Part shown: one piece after another, positions 11,738 to 21,773 of the stretch
How the letters are laid out: every line of letters starts with the position of its first letter
Numbering within the stretch: position 1 is the first letter of the stretch
NCBI RefSeq assembly: GCF_000002235.5
Contig: NW_022145594.1
Coordinates: forward strand, 15,688,501 to 15,752,500
Reading direction: 5' to 3'
DNA length: 64,000 bases
DNA from: Strongylocentrotus purpuratus
Taxonomy: Eukaryota > Echinodermata > Echinoidea > Camarodonta > Strongylocentrotidae
Notes under the pieces: generated by a model
Databases searched by the model: none
What the model was told of the DNA's origin: nothing
What the model saw: the letters and a program-made list of their open reading frames with translations, nothing else
Position numbers and translations under genes: made by a program

Positions 11738-12025
11738 ATGGATGAACGTTTTCGATTATTTCTCTTTCTCACCTTCCTCGTTTCTAACACAGTTGAGGTT
11801 AGCGTGTCTACTAGTATTCAGAACTAGCTACATGTCAAGAGACGGGATGCAGAAACGAACGAAATGTTACAGATATGTTCAAGTACAGTTTGAGGGCAGA
11901 TTCTTCCAGCGGAAATCTAACTATTAAGAATTTAACAGTGGATGACAGCGGCATATATCGATGCATTGTTTTCACATCTTCTGATACAGTTGCAAGTGGA
12001 GTTGTAGTGAAAGTACTGTTATCAG
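11738..12025 (+). pseudogene. B1 signal/V exon with internal deletion
   Basis: The start encodes a signal peptide (MDERFRLFLFLTFLVSNT). Right after STSIQN it meets TAG at 11825-11827. Alignment to B2 shows that roughly 106 bp, holding the first cysteine and the tryptophan of the V domain, are missing. The C-terminal half (SSGNLTIKNLTVDDSGIYRC) and the phase-1 donor remain. Confidence 0.8.
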
Positions 12026-15000
12026 GTAATGTATTCTAACATTATTCTGAATTTCTTGTCATAATAGTTGTGATGCGTGCGAAATTACAATATAAATGAT
12101 TTATTACTCATTCGAAATCAATACAACATTCGAACTTTTGAATAAAACAGTCATGTCAGATGTATCGAGTTCAATTTGTGACTGAGAATAATCCAAACCC
12201 TCGTTTTTTAGAATGTTAACAACGGTCCTAGATCTAGGTCGACACCCAAGTTTACAAGACATATATTCCAGTTGTAAATTTGTAAATAAAGCAATTTTAG
12301 TAAAACTGCAATTTCTGACAGTGCTCAACTGTAGGAAAAAATGTAGATATAGGAGTTGGAAGGTTAAACTTTATTGGTACGAGTTATACGGACTGGTGAA
12401 ACAGTCTGTATAACTCGGACCAATACAGTTTAACCTTCCAACTCCTATGTATATATATATAAATATGTATATATATACGTGTACAATTTGCTTAATTTCC
12501 AGCCAGACCTAGATTGATATCCATCATCGACGATAAGCATGAGGATGGATACAAGAATGGAGCATCAGTGAGTATCACATCTGGGAGAACCCACAACCTA
12601 ATATGCTCGGTCCAAGACGCAAGGCCACCTGCAGAACTGGAATGGCACGTTCCTGAAGAAGTACAGATTCGGCGAAACCATCAGTATAACACTATTCATG
12701 GTGAGGCTTACACCTCTGAAACAGTTGTATTTGTAACTCCGTCCAGGGACGATGATGGAAAGATTGTCCGTTGCGTGGCCTCGCATCGAGAGCTGGAGAA
12801 TGGGCTTCAATCGTTCATCTGTCTAGATGTCCAAGGTGACTATCCATCATTGTTCGGTGGTGTATAAATATGCGTCTAAATATGAGCATTGTCTGAAATT
12901 GATGGAATATTCAACATCTCCTAAAACGTGTCCCTCTCGTCTGTATTTCCTTCAGGTAGGGAATAATAAGAACGTCTTTAGATTCCATGATCCCTTTACC
13001 GCTAATAGTTCACCTCTTTATACAAAGGTAACTGACTCTGTATGAACATTTTTATTCTTCCTTTCTATATTTACTCAGTACCGCCAAGTGACCTTCAGCT
13101 TACCGCTTATAGATCCATAACTACCAATACAACAGAGACAAGAAGTGTCAATGTCTATGAATACTCGATAACATCATTCGCATGCAAGAGTGTAGGATCT
13201 CGCCCTACAGCTCTTATATCATGGAACATTGGTTCTGACGACGACCTGGGTAGCACGACCACTAAGTCTACCACGAATGAGGCCGACCAAGGTTTACGTG
13301 ACACACAGTCTACTCTACAGTTGATTCCAAAGAGGAGGCATCACAATCAACTCCTCCGATGTGTGGCATATGCTGGTATGAACCAACGTCACATAGAAGT
13401 GAGGCTAATCGTCTATGGTGAGTATTCGTAAGTTGTATTAACTATACCTCATCTTCTCTAATTCAAACAGAAGACCGAACAGCGAATCATTTGGACATTG
13501 ATGTATATCTGATGTAAAATTTTATATTTTGAATATTAAACTGGGTGTACTCATACCTTGCTTGTCTATTCTGCATCAGCACATTTTAAAGAAGTAACAC
13601 ATTTAGAAATTATGTAGTGACATACCTTTGGGAGAGCAAATCCCTAGATATAAATATATTTGTTGTTGTTTTAAGTGTCAAAATATGGGTTATTTATACT
13701 TTTGATATATAGGGCGCCGTTGACTTTAATATCGGAAGGCATTGTTTATAATATCGCTATTTATGTTATATGTAAGTCACTGGGGCTTAATCTAAAAGAA
13801 AATGATGTAAGAAATACATCTTGATCTTCAAGGACCACCAGATTCTCCCTACCTTAATGGAACAGAAGGATTGCAGGCTGGAGTGTCGTCAAATGTGACC
13901 TGCATATCGAACAACGGCTACCCAGCACCAACTTTTCAATGGTACCTTGGAACAAAGAACGTCACCAAAGATTCTAATACACAGTCTTTGGGGAATAGAA
14001 ATCATCGACTGGATGCCATTAGTGGTTTCAATTTCACACCCACAGTAGACGACCATGGGAAACTCCTTGTCTGTCAGGTTTTTCAACCAAACGCTGCATC
14101 CATAGAGTATTGGAGTGTTAGTGCTGTTCTTCAAGTTCTTTGTAAGTACAGTTTAAATAATCCTAATCAATTCATCATTTAGATCTCATAAAGAGGCAGG
14201 TACATTACGTCGCCTCACCTCTACAAAAGCACATTATCATTAATGTAATTACTCGGCGTTCGTGCCCTTTATGCAGTAAGTCGGCGATTCTATTAACCTT
14301 TACATATACTGTAAATATATTGAACAGACAAAATGTCGATTGCAAACATCAACTGCTTTTCTTTTTTCTCCTGTTGCTAAAAACAATTTGTCCAACAAAC
14401 AAATTCGAAACTCTTTAGTTCTTGATTTCAATATCAGGGTACTAAAACACATGAAGTAAAATAGTTGTATTCCACAATCATAGTGCTGACAAGTGAGCCT
14501 TGAATTATATATGTAGCGCCTTACGATACTGTAATAATGGTAGCGAATGGTATTTGTATTAGCTTACGCTAATCAGGAATACAATCACCAATTATTTTTT
14601 CCTGAGCCCGCTTTATTGTTATCCATTCGTTTTATCTTCTTCCTAAATACATATATGTAGATTCTCCTGTAATTGTGGACTACATTGTTCGTCGGGTTTC
14701 AAGAGTTCTACAGAGCGTTGATGCCATCCTCACATGTACATCAGATAGCAGACCCCTAGCCTCAATAACCTGGTTCTCGAATGGCAAGGAACTCAACAAC
14801 GGCACCCGCCATCACTTCTTTCACAGTTTTTTTCAAGAAGATACCTTGAGGCAGAGTATTCTTATTATTTCTCATATTTCGGCAGAAGACGAAGGCATAT
14901 ATACATGTTTGGCTGGGTCGAGGCTTGGAAACGACAGCGCAACTATAACCTTCTCATATTCTGGTAAATATTTCACTTTCTGATCAAAGCTAAAATGTAA

Positions 15001-18000
15001 AAGGATAATATGTTGTTATTTTTTGGGAAAAAAACATTTCCAGTACAATACTATGCCTTTTATAACCCGAGATGAAACATCAAAACAGTATGGAACACTG
15101 TTACGATTTTATGACCTAGACAATTAGGTGACCCAGTTACAGTTACTATCGGGCATATTTTTTGTCCACAGTAATTTTTTAAACAATTGCTCCCCTTTTC
15201 ATCCGTTTAAAATCCCATTTTCTTTATTTACATACAGTCTTCCTAAATTCACCTTCTCGGTTTTTTGTCGAGGTAAACAAAACGACATCTTCAACTTTCC
15301 TCGTTGACTGGCAACCATGATTTGATGGCGGTTGCGACAAACTTTTACTCTGGAATATTTAGCTAAATACAAGACAATCTTGAAAACCATATATTCTTAG
15401 TTCAACCATTTGAAATCCCCTTTTCTATGTTTTTGACAGTCATTCCAGATCCACCTTCTCGGTTCTTCGTCGAACAAAACCAGACGACATCTTTAACTCT
15501 CTTCGTTGCCTGGCAACCAGGATTCGATGGCGGGTTGCAACAAACTTTCGCTCTGGAATACTGTCCCAACGACACGCAAGTAGAGGAGTGTAGTCTGGTC
15601 AAAAAAGTGACAGGGACATCCTGCACGTTAATGGGACTGAACCCATTCACTTGGTACCGGGTAACTCTCTGGGCTGTGAACAGCGCGGGAAACAGTAACG
15701 CAGTGAAAGCAGTAGCTTCAACAACTCGTAAGTTTTTAAATAACGAAAAAAAATTCTTGACGTTTGAAATGCAAACATCTACACAAGCTATCTAAAAACA
15801 TATGTCTCGTAATAGTGAACGCATTATTGTGTAATTTGCCGTCATTTGCTTTTATGATTGCATACGTTTCCGTTTACAATAGTTTCATGTATTCTTTGGT
15901 TCCTGATGCTCAATATTTGATCATCCATTATCAATGCATTTTTTTTCTTCTCTTCTCTTCTATTTCAGCAAATTTTCTTTGGCATTGAGCACTTCGAACA
16001 GTGCCTTTTCAGCGCTCTAGATTACTAATTTATATTCAAAGATAATGCCTTTAATTTGGGAGTAGTTCTCTTTATCTATAGTTCAGTTTTTAGACCCCAG
16101 TAACTTATCCTCCAAATGAAGGCTGTCCCAATTCTATCACCTACATACTACATCTTACTCGCAACTGTAAAAAGTAACTATTCTCTAAGCTACTTTACCA
16201 AGAATGTGTCAAATAGTATTAACAGGTAGCCCTATTTTTTCAATCGTTTTCTCTTATTAATGTTGTAATCATTTACAGGCCTACATATTCGGTTATATAT
16301 GTTTATTTTTGTTAAAACTGATTGGTAATGGTTGTTGTCGGATGAGGAATAATGCATTAAAAAGGATAAAGCTTATTGCAGTATTACACAAGTATAATTC
16401 TCACCATCATTCAGTTTGATCCATACTAGACTGTGTACTTTATACTTTGAGTGTATTCACTTACTAAATCCTTAAATACGGACGACTTTATAATTAATGA
16501 AAAAAACTTTTCTGAGTTATTTACAACCATTTCTTTCATTTCCGATCGAAACATTATAACCCATAACCCTGAAATTAGGAACTACTTATCAAACGTCTTT
16601 TTTTTCAAACTCTGTTTCTTGTTTCTCCTTCATACTTCCTTGTTTGGGTTCTATACAGCATTGCGACCGGAGAGCTATGGTAAGGACGAAAGCTTTATCA
16701 ATAAAAAGTATCCATTTTGTTTTCTTGTTTGTTTGGTTGGTTGGCTGTGAGAGAAAACTCTTTTGTATTAATTTGTTTGATTATTTCCGTACCATTTGTT
16801 GGATGGAACACCCTGATCAGCACAAACGTTTTTGTTTTTGTCCATAGGGGTCCAATGGGGATCCACCACATATATTTTTTGCACAGGTCTTCTTTCTTAA
16901 GTCCAGTGAAAGTAATATGTTTCAGTTTTCATTTGAATCAGTCAACATAATAGCACAATTATAGTCTCCATCATGTAATCGGAGCAAACAGAACAATGTT
17001 TCCCTTATTTAGCATTAAACTTGCTTGTCTACTAATTTAAAGACTGTATGTTCACAAATCAAATTAAACGATTTACAAAATACAAAACACATTAACGTCT
17101 GGTGTGAATTCAATTATCCCACTCTATGTCTCTCTCTTTGAAAAGTAATACCAACATAGTTTCCTCTGTATTGTTTTGTTCTTTGCTTTTTTTCGTCATA
17201 TAGGCATAACGTCCAACTGGGATAAACAAAAACATATCTTAACATTGTCAAAGGCAAACCAATCTCACGAAGAAATCTGCTTCATCGCACTGAAGACTTA
17301 CGACGGGCCAGACTGTGTCTCTGTGAATAGAACAGAGTGCATTGAACCTCGCACAGGGGTCAGCATTGAGCCGGATGGTGACACAGTTTTGGTGACCTTT
17401 GGCAGGGGACTGTGCAGTAAACCGGGTAATATAACAGGTTATGCTATAATTATCCTTTCTTTTATAATTATTCATAAGAAAATGAGACTATTTTTAGATT
17501 ACCTCCAGACATTTACCATTAATTCCTAATAATTACGAAAGATCTCAAAATCTTGATGAAAACTAGGTTTCGAAACAAACAATATATTGTTTAAGTGGCA
17601 AGAAAAAACAGAAGTCCCCTAAGTAAAGGGAATACTCATTATAACATACTTTCTTAATTGTATAAGGTACTATGTTAAATATACATTGAAACATGAAGCC
17701 GATATTACCTAGATGTATCATCTACATAACGATAAATGAGAATAGGACAGAAAGAGTTAACCTTGAGCTGTATGTATGTGCGTGGGTGGGTGGATGAACA
17801 TGAATATACCTTTGTGTTTGGGCGTTTTCACATGTTTCTGTGCGTACGTGTGTTGTGCTGATGAGTGTGGGTGTGGATTGTATTCACATGTGTGTGTGGG
17901 TGGATCCATGTGTGGTTGGGTTCACATTGGCTTTAAGATTATCATATTACATGCATATGAGTATAAATGAAGTCCCATGTCCTGGGTGTATTTATGTGTT

Positions 18001-18061
18001 AGGGAGGATAAACATGCATGTGTGCAGGTGTGAGTGGATACATGGGGGCGTGTATGAATTA

Positions 18062-18096
<35 letters not shown>

Positions 18097-21000
18097 AATA
18101 TATATTCACTCTGCCAAACACAACACATCCTCCTACATGGCTTCGTATAACGATATTTGAAACAAAAAGGATATACAGATGTGAACGAAACATGCATACA
18201 TAAACAATAGATATAACTAAATTTGCCATTAAACCAAAAATCTCCTACAAAATTGTTTATAAAACCAATAACTACAACATTATAGGCATGGTATTGTTTG
18301 TCGTAGACTCACCAGTTGAGAAGGAGCCACTAACTGAAAGTAGCCTTCCTTACATGATAATCGCAATTGGAGTGATTGTCTCAGCTGGCTTCATCCTGCT
18401 GATTTCACTGGGTTTGATGTACTTCTATGGAGTGTTATGCTGTGTGAAACGAAAGAAGGGTATGTCGTAAAGCAGCTGACTCCCTTCGTTCACCTTCAAA
18501 TAAAAAAAATACATTCCCCATTCCTTTTTAAAAGTTTTTTCTTAAAGCTTCAGTCTTTAACTTCTTGTTACGTTTCCTTGTTATTTCGCCACCTCTTGAT
18601 TTCTATTTTGGTTTTATGTTGTGATTCTTTTCTTCTCTCTTTCGATTTACTTCTGTGTCTCTCGATCACTTATGCTGCCCTTAGATGGCATTAATATCCC
18701 CATTGAGAGTTTTTTGTCTTATTTTGTTGTCTAAATAGATAATGTCTGTTAAGCTTTTTCATTCGTTTTTATTAATTCACCTTCCACAGTTTCTGTATAT
18801 CCTTTTTTTATCGTTATTTACGGTATTCACTATTATTCGTATAACTATTTAAATTGACCGCTGCTCATAAAGTGTGCACTCCTGTTTATCAAAAATAACC
18901 CTTACACTTTCACATCCATCTACCAACTATGCTAACCGATATATTATCCCATTTTCTCTCCTTATCTCTCGTACATTCTGCATGTAGTAGCTGTAGCATT
19001 CATGATGGCAAAAAACAGTTTTAATACTCAAACAGGAATTGGGGTATAAGAAAACGTGGGAAGAAACACATTTCAAATCATTATAGTTCCAAACAGGCTA
19101 AAAAATACTTCAGTTATAACGATCACAAAAGAATAAATGAGAAGTTAACTGCCAGTCAGAAGAATATGAAGTAGGATACTTTAAACTTGATTAATATTTT
19201 CATGATAAGAACAGAAATATAAACATATCTCCCTGGAAGATTCAATCTTAATATTTTTCACAATGTAAAGTGACTCTCACACTCTGCCGTGTAGGCCTAC
19301 CGTGTGCCACCGTGCGCGAAAATGTCTGCGGACGGTGGAGAACGGCGAGGGCACACGGTGGTTCGTTATCAAAGCGGGCAACACGTTAATAGGGCGTTGG
19401 CGCTTATTTACACCCGGTGGGACCCGGCGAAAGTTTTGGGCAGGTTCAAAACTTTGGCCGGCTGGCACCGGCCGCAAGTAAGCGGCAAGAGGACGGTGTT
19501 GAACGGTATGAGGACGGTATGAATACGTTATGAAAACGGTCACACTGTATGAACACGTTCACAACACGCTCATAACCCGTTACAGAACGGTGATGAACGG
19601 GCAAAAAAAAATCCACCGTCTGCAACGGGTTGTAAGCGGGTTGTGAACGTGTCATGAACGTGTTGATACCGTGCCACCGTCTCCATCACGTATTCATACC
19701 GTCCTCATTACAGTGTTCATACCGGACTGCCAACGGGTGTTTCCAAAGCGGTACCGCCTGATTCTGACGGCGCCGCCTCCCTAACGCATGGGTAACATCC
19801 TGTTAACGCCTTGACGTTCCCATAACGTCCTATAACGGTTCCATAACGTTTTCTTACCTTCACAGTAGCGTCATATGAACGTGCCATTACCAACAAATTT
19901 ACTTTTGTCACCGTGTGCCACCGTTTGTCACTAATTATTGGGAATATATAGAGGGGTTTCGTCAGATGAGCTTAACTTTTTCTTGTCATGACGTCAGCAG
20001 TCCGGGGACTCGCTCACAGGACGCTCCGAGCGGTGAGGGGACGCTAAGTGACTGGTAGGTGGCTGCTACAAACCCGGTGCACACGTTCGAGACCCGGTAT
20101 GGGCCCGGTATGGAAACGGCCAGAAGATGGCAACGAAACGGTGAAAAGATTAATTTTATAATTTTTTGTTTGCGGCCGGGGACAAGTTCGCTCAAAACCC
20201 AACGTTCTGGACTCTGTTGTTTTTTAATAGCCCGGCAGGTGGACGGTAGGCCTACACGGCAGAGTGTGAGAGCTCCATTAGGTATAATTTTAGAGTAGAA
20301 AGTGTTTAATTTAAACAGATCAATTCATTGAGATGTTAGTAGTTATTACGTATATTTTTTTCAAGATAAATCACGACCTTCTAATAACAGTCAAACTTTT
20401 AAAATGAAGTACCTATGCTAAAATGTGTGCTTGAGTTAAAATGATAATTTTTAAATTACATTTTACTATGTGCACTCCCAGCAGACATTGGAAAACACAA
20501 TCAGCCAGAAGGCCGAAAGGTAGGTCTATAATTTTGCATTACTTATTGATATGATATTAACAATAATATTAAGGTGAAATTCAAATAGAACTACTTAAAC
20601 AATCATAGTTTCCTCTTGTGATATACATGCATATCGGTTAATGTTCAACTTCGGCATGGCGAAACAACTTATCTTCAAAGATGTAGCATTCTTAACAGAA
20701 ATCATACATTTTAATGGCCCAATTAAATCATAAGTGTCAAGTTGAATAGTAATTATTTTTTCTTTGTTTTCAATTGAAATTTATTCAAAATCAGTTGCTG
20801 AGCTGCTTTGAACAAATCTGAATTTTAGAATGCACGGGAACTTACGTTTTGGAAAAAGAAAAATGATACGAAAAAAGTAATATTTACCGCTTGGTCACTT
20901 TCCTCCTACACTTAATTATACAGTTATTCAAATGTTGATTACCAAATCTCAGGTTTGGTCGAGGAAATGTTGTTTGTATTTTTGAACCGAAAACCTTATA

Positions 21001-21589
21001 AAAGTTGTGGCAAAATAGTGTAATTCGTCCCTGGCGTCGTATTTCCTTTATACATACGCCGCTGTGTTTTAGGTACGAAACATGATTTTCCTCTTTGAAT
21101 TACAATTCACTTTAGGTATTTTTCTTGAAAACATTATTGTAGGTGGACCAGGGAGAATATGCTGAAATAGCACAAGTACCTCCATCTCACGCCTCCAAAT
21201 CAACTTCAAGCGACTACATGGACTTGGAGCCTATTCCTCGCACTAACAATGACACAACTACAAGCTACTACATGGACTTGAAGCCTGTTCCTCGCACCGA
21301 AAATGACACAACTACAAGCTACTACATGGACATGAAGCCGATTTCTCCCACCGACGATGACGAATACATTAGTCCTAGTGCTACTCGAAAGTGTCATGAG
21401 GCTGTCTATGTAGATAGGGACATGACCGATGAAAGTGCGCTGCAAAACGACCCAGACACTCAAGATTGTGTAAGTCCCAGTTCTACTCGAACGTGTTCTG
21501 GGGCGGTAAATGTGAATACAGACGAAAAGGCGTCTAAAAACGAACCCGGTGATCCTCAATATATCAATACCCTTCCCACAGCACAATAA
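11738..21589 (+). CDS. Module B1: Ig/FN3 transmembrane receptor with tyrosine-rich tail; V exon damaged
   Basis: The exons are V 11738-12025 (broken), Ig2 12503-12835, Ig3 13079-13417, Ig4 13833-14141, Ig5 14661-14963, FN3 15440-15727, a cysteine-containing exon 17205-17425, TM 18286-18459, linker 20485-20519 and tail 21143-21589. The extracellular junctions are all phase 1. From Ig2 onwards the reading frame is open to the final stop. This is the only module here with a membrane anchor and signalling tail. The tail carries ITIM-like (SDYMDL, SYYMDL), PI3K-type (YMDM) and Grb2-type (YINT) tyrosine sites, so the family model is an immune or adhesion receptor signalling through SH2 proteins. 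The first exon has lost about 106 bp relative to B2 and reaches TAG at 11825, so either B1 is a pseudogene, it uses another 5' exon, or this allele is defective. Confidence 0.75.
12349..12448. repeat. 100-bp near-perfect hairpin in B1 intron 1
   Basis: Arms of 47 bp (outer ends ATAGGAGTTGGAAGG, inner ends CGGACTG / CAGTCTG) carry only three mismatches around a 6-base loop GTGAAA. It sits about 55 bp before the Ig2 acceptor and could affect splicing or give a hairpin RNA. Confidence 0.9.
12503..12835 (+). CDS. B1 Ig2 exon (CD80-like C2 type)
   Basis: Acceptor ttccag. Residues include LICSVQDARPPAELEWHVP and IVRCVASHREL, giving the C-W-C core. Phase 1 at both ends. Confidence 0.9.
13079..13417 (+). 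CDS. B1 Ig3 exon
   Basis: Acceptor ctcag. The core is FACKSVGSRPTALISWNIG, then LLRCVAYAGMNQ. A histidine-rich turn (PKRRHHNQ) is shared by all B Ig3 exons and resembles PERKHHG of A Ig3, supporting a common origin. Confidence 0.9.
13833..14141 (+). CDS. B1 Ig4 exon
   Basis: Starts GPPDSPYLNGT. The core is VTCISNNGYPAPTFQWYLG and LLVCQVFQPN, orthologous to A Ig4 (NGYPAPLIHWYIG). Donor t|gtaagt. Confidence 0.9.
14661..14963 (+). CDS. B1 Ig5 exon (I-set-like)
   Basis: Core AILTCTSDSRPLASITWFSNG and AEDEGIYTCLAGSRLGND, a classic DxGxYxC motif. The donor g|gtaaat is phase 1. Confidence 0.9.
15238..15390 (+). pseudogene. Decayed duplicate of the B1 FN3 exon
   Basis: It reads SPSRFFVEVNKTTSSTFLVDW and then TGA, closely matching the start of the true FN3 exon 200 bp downstream (PPSRFFVEQNQTTS). 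The preceding pyrimidine tract and acceptor are also duplicated, so exon and flanking intron were copied together. Confidence 0.75.
15440..15727 (+). CDS. B1 fibronectin type III exon
   Basis: This is the only full-length FN3 exon in the window. It starts IPDPPSRFFVEQNQT, contains the B-strand tryptophan (FVAWQPG) and the F-strand signature LNPFTWYRVTLWAVNSAGNS. Phase 1 at both ends, acceptor gacag, donor c|gtaagt. It forms the membrane-proximal part of the ectodomain. Confidence 0.9.
15728..17204 (+). other. B1 intron, FN3 to cysteine exon
   Basis: About 1.5 kb of AT-rich sequence. Short frames occur, but none has domain similarity, splice support or a copy in the other modules. Confidence 0.6.
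17205..17425 (+). CDS. B1 membrane-proximal exon of unknown fold, four cysteines
   Basis: The acceptor atatag is followed by an open phase-1 frame (ITSNWDKQKHILTLS...) with cysteines in EICFI, DCVSV, ECIEP and LCSKP. The donor is g|gtaata after 17425 or g|gttatg after 17437; both keep phase 1. About 75 residues may be a degenerate FN3 or a stalk; I do not recognise the fold. It has no copy in the other modules of the window. Confidence 0.65.
18063..18092. repeat. (TG)n microsatellite
   Basis: About fifteen TG units in the B1 intron before the TM exon. The surrounding 17770-18060 is also TG-rich, which creates spurious cysteine- and valine-rich frames. Confidence 0.95.
18286..18459 (+). CDS. 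B1 transmembrane exon
   Basis: An acidic stretch (PVEKEPLTESS) leads into a hydrophobic span (MIIAIGVIVSAGFILLISLG, then LMYFYGVLCC), closed by a basic stop-transfer KRKK. This is a type I orientation with the tail inside. The acceptor could be at 18285 or at 18306; both are phase 1. The donor g|gtatgt follows 18459. Confidence 0.85.
19274..20272. mobile_element. 1.0-kb DNA element with perfect 30-bp inverted ends
   Basis: The ends 19274-19303 and 20243-20272 are exact inverted copies starting CTCTCACACTCTGCCGTGTA. The interior is much more GC-rich than the surroundings and is built from recurring ACGGTG / AACGGT / CGTTCATACCGT motifs. No transposase was recognised, so it looks like a non-autonomous element. 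It splits the intron between the TM exon and the tail exons of B1. A target duplication could not be resolved by eye. Confidence 0.85.
20485..20519 (+). CDS. B1 cytoplasmic linker exon (35 bp)
   Basis: A small exon bounded by cagcag and gtaggt. Joined to the last base of the TM exon it encodes DIGKHNQPEGRK and hands over in phase 0 to the tail exon. It was chosen because it alone connects the TM frame to the tail frame, so it is an inference. Confidence 0.55.
21143..21589 (+). CDS. B1 cytoplasmic tail exon with 18-residue tyrosine repeats
   Basis: Acceptor attgtag, then 148 residues to TAA at 21587. Tyrosines by residue in this exon: Y6 (EYAEI, Src-type SH2), Y25 (SDYMDL) and Y43 (SYYMDL), both fitting the ITIM rule S-x-Y-x-x-L, Y61 (YMDM, the YxxM site for PI3K p85), Y75 (YISP), Y89 (YVDR) and Y140 (YINT, the YxN site for Grb2). 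Three units of YMDL-x-P-x-P-R-T-x-N-D-T-T-T-S-Y repeat every 18 residues (54 bp), so the tail grew by tandem duplication. The spacing of 18 residues rules out a standard ITAM. Binding partners are inferred from motifs only. Confidence 0.85.
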   Translation: MDQGEYAEIAQVPPSHASKSTSSDYMDLEPIPRTNNDTTTSYYMDLKPVPRTENDTTTSYYMDMKPISPTDDDEYISPSATRKCHEAVYVDRDMTDESALQNDPDTQDCVSPSSTRTCSGAVNVNTDEKASKNEPGDPQYINTLPTAQ

Positions 21590-21767
21590 GCTAATGCTAA
21601 AATAACCACTACATATATAAACATCAATCTCATATCTCCTATGCCGTCTCCGTAACTTATTTCATTCAAGATAAAGAACGTGACGCACTGGGTAAATCAA
21701 AAGCTGAATGTGCTAACAAATGAACATAGCCTAATCAGAAATGGTACAAACATCCCACTTAATTAGC

Positions 21768-21773
21768 AATAAA
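21768..21773 (+). terminator. Candidate polyadenylation signal of B1
   Basis: AATAAA lies about 180 bp after the tail stop. Other AATAAA copies further down (23751, 23844) are alternatives. Confidence 0.45.

Noticed and set aside
17776..18197. Cysteine/valine-rich and threonine/histidine-rich frames
   Set aside because: They are products of the TG-rich stretch and microsatellite.
21206..21586. Long antisense frame over the B1 tail
   Set aside because: It mirrors the 54-bp coding repeats of the + strand (repeated VHVVACSCVI) and has no independent support.
21143..21589. ITAM in the B1 tail
   Set aside because: An ITAM needs two YxxL/I motifs 6-8 residues apart; here they are 14-15 residues apart, so ITIM/YxxM-type docking fits better.
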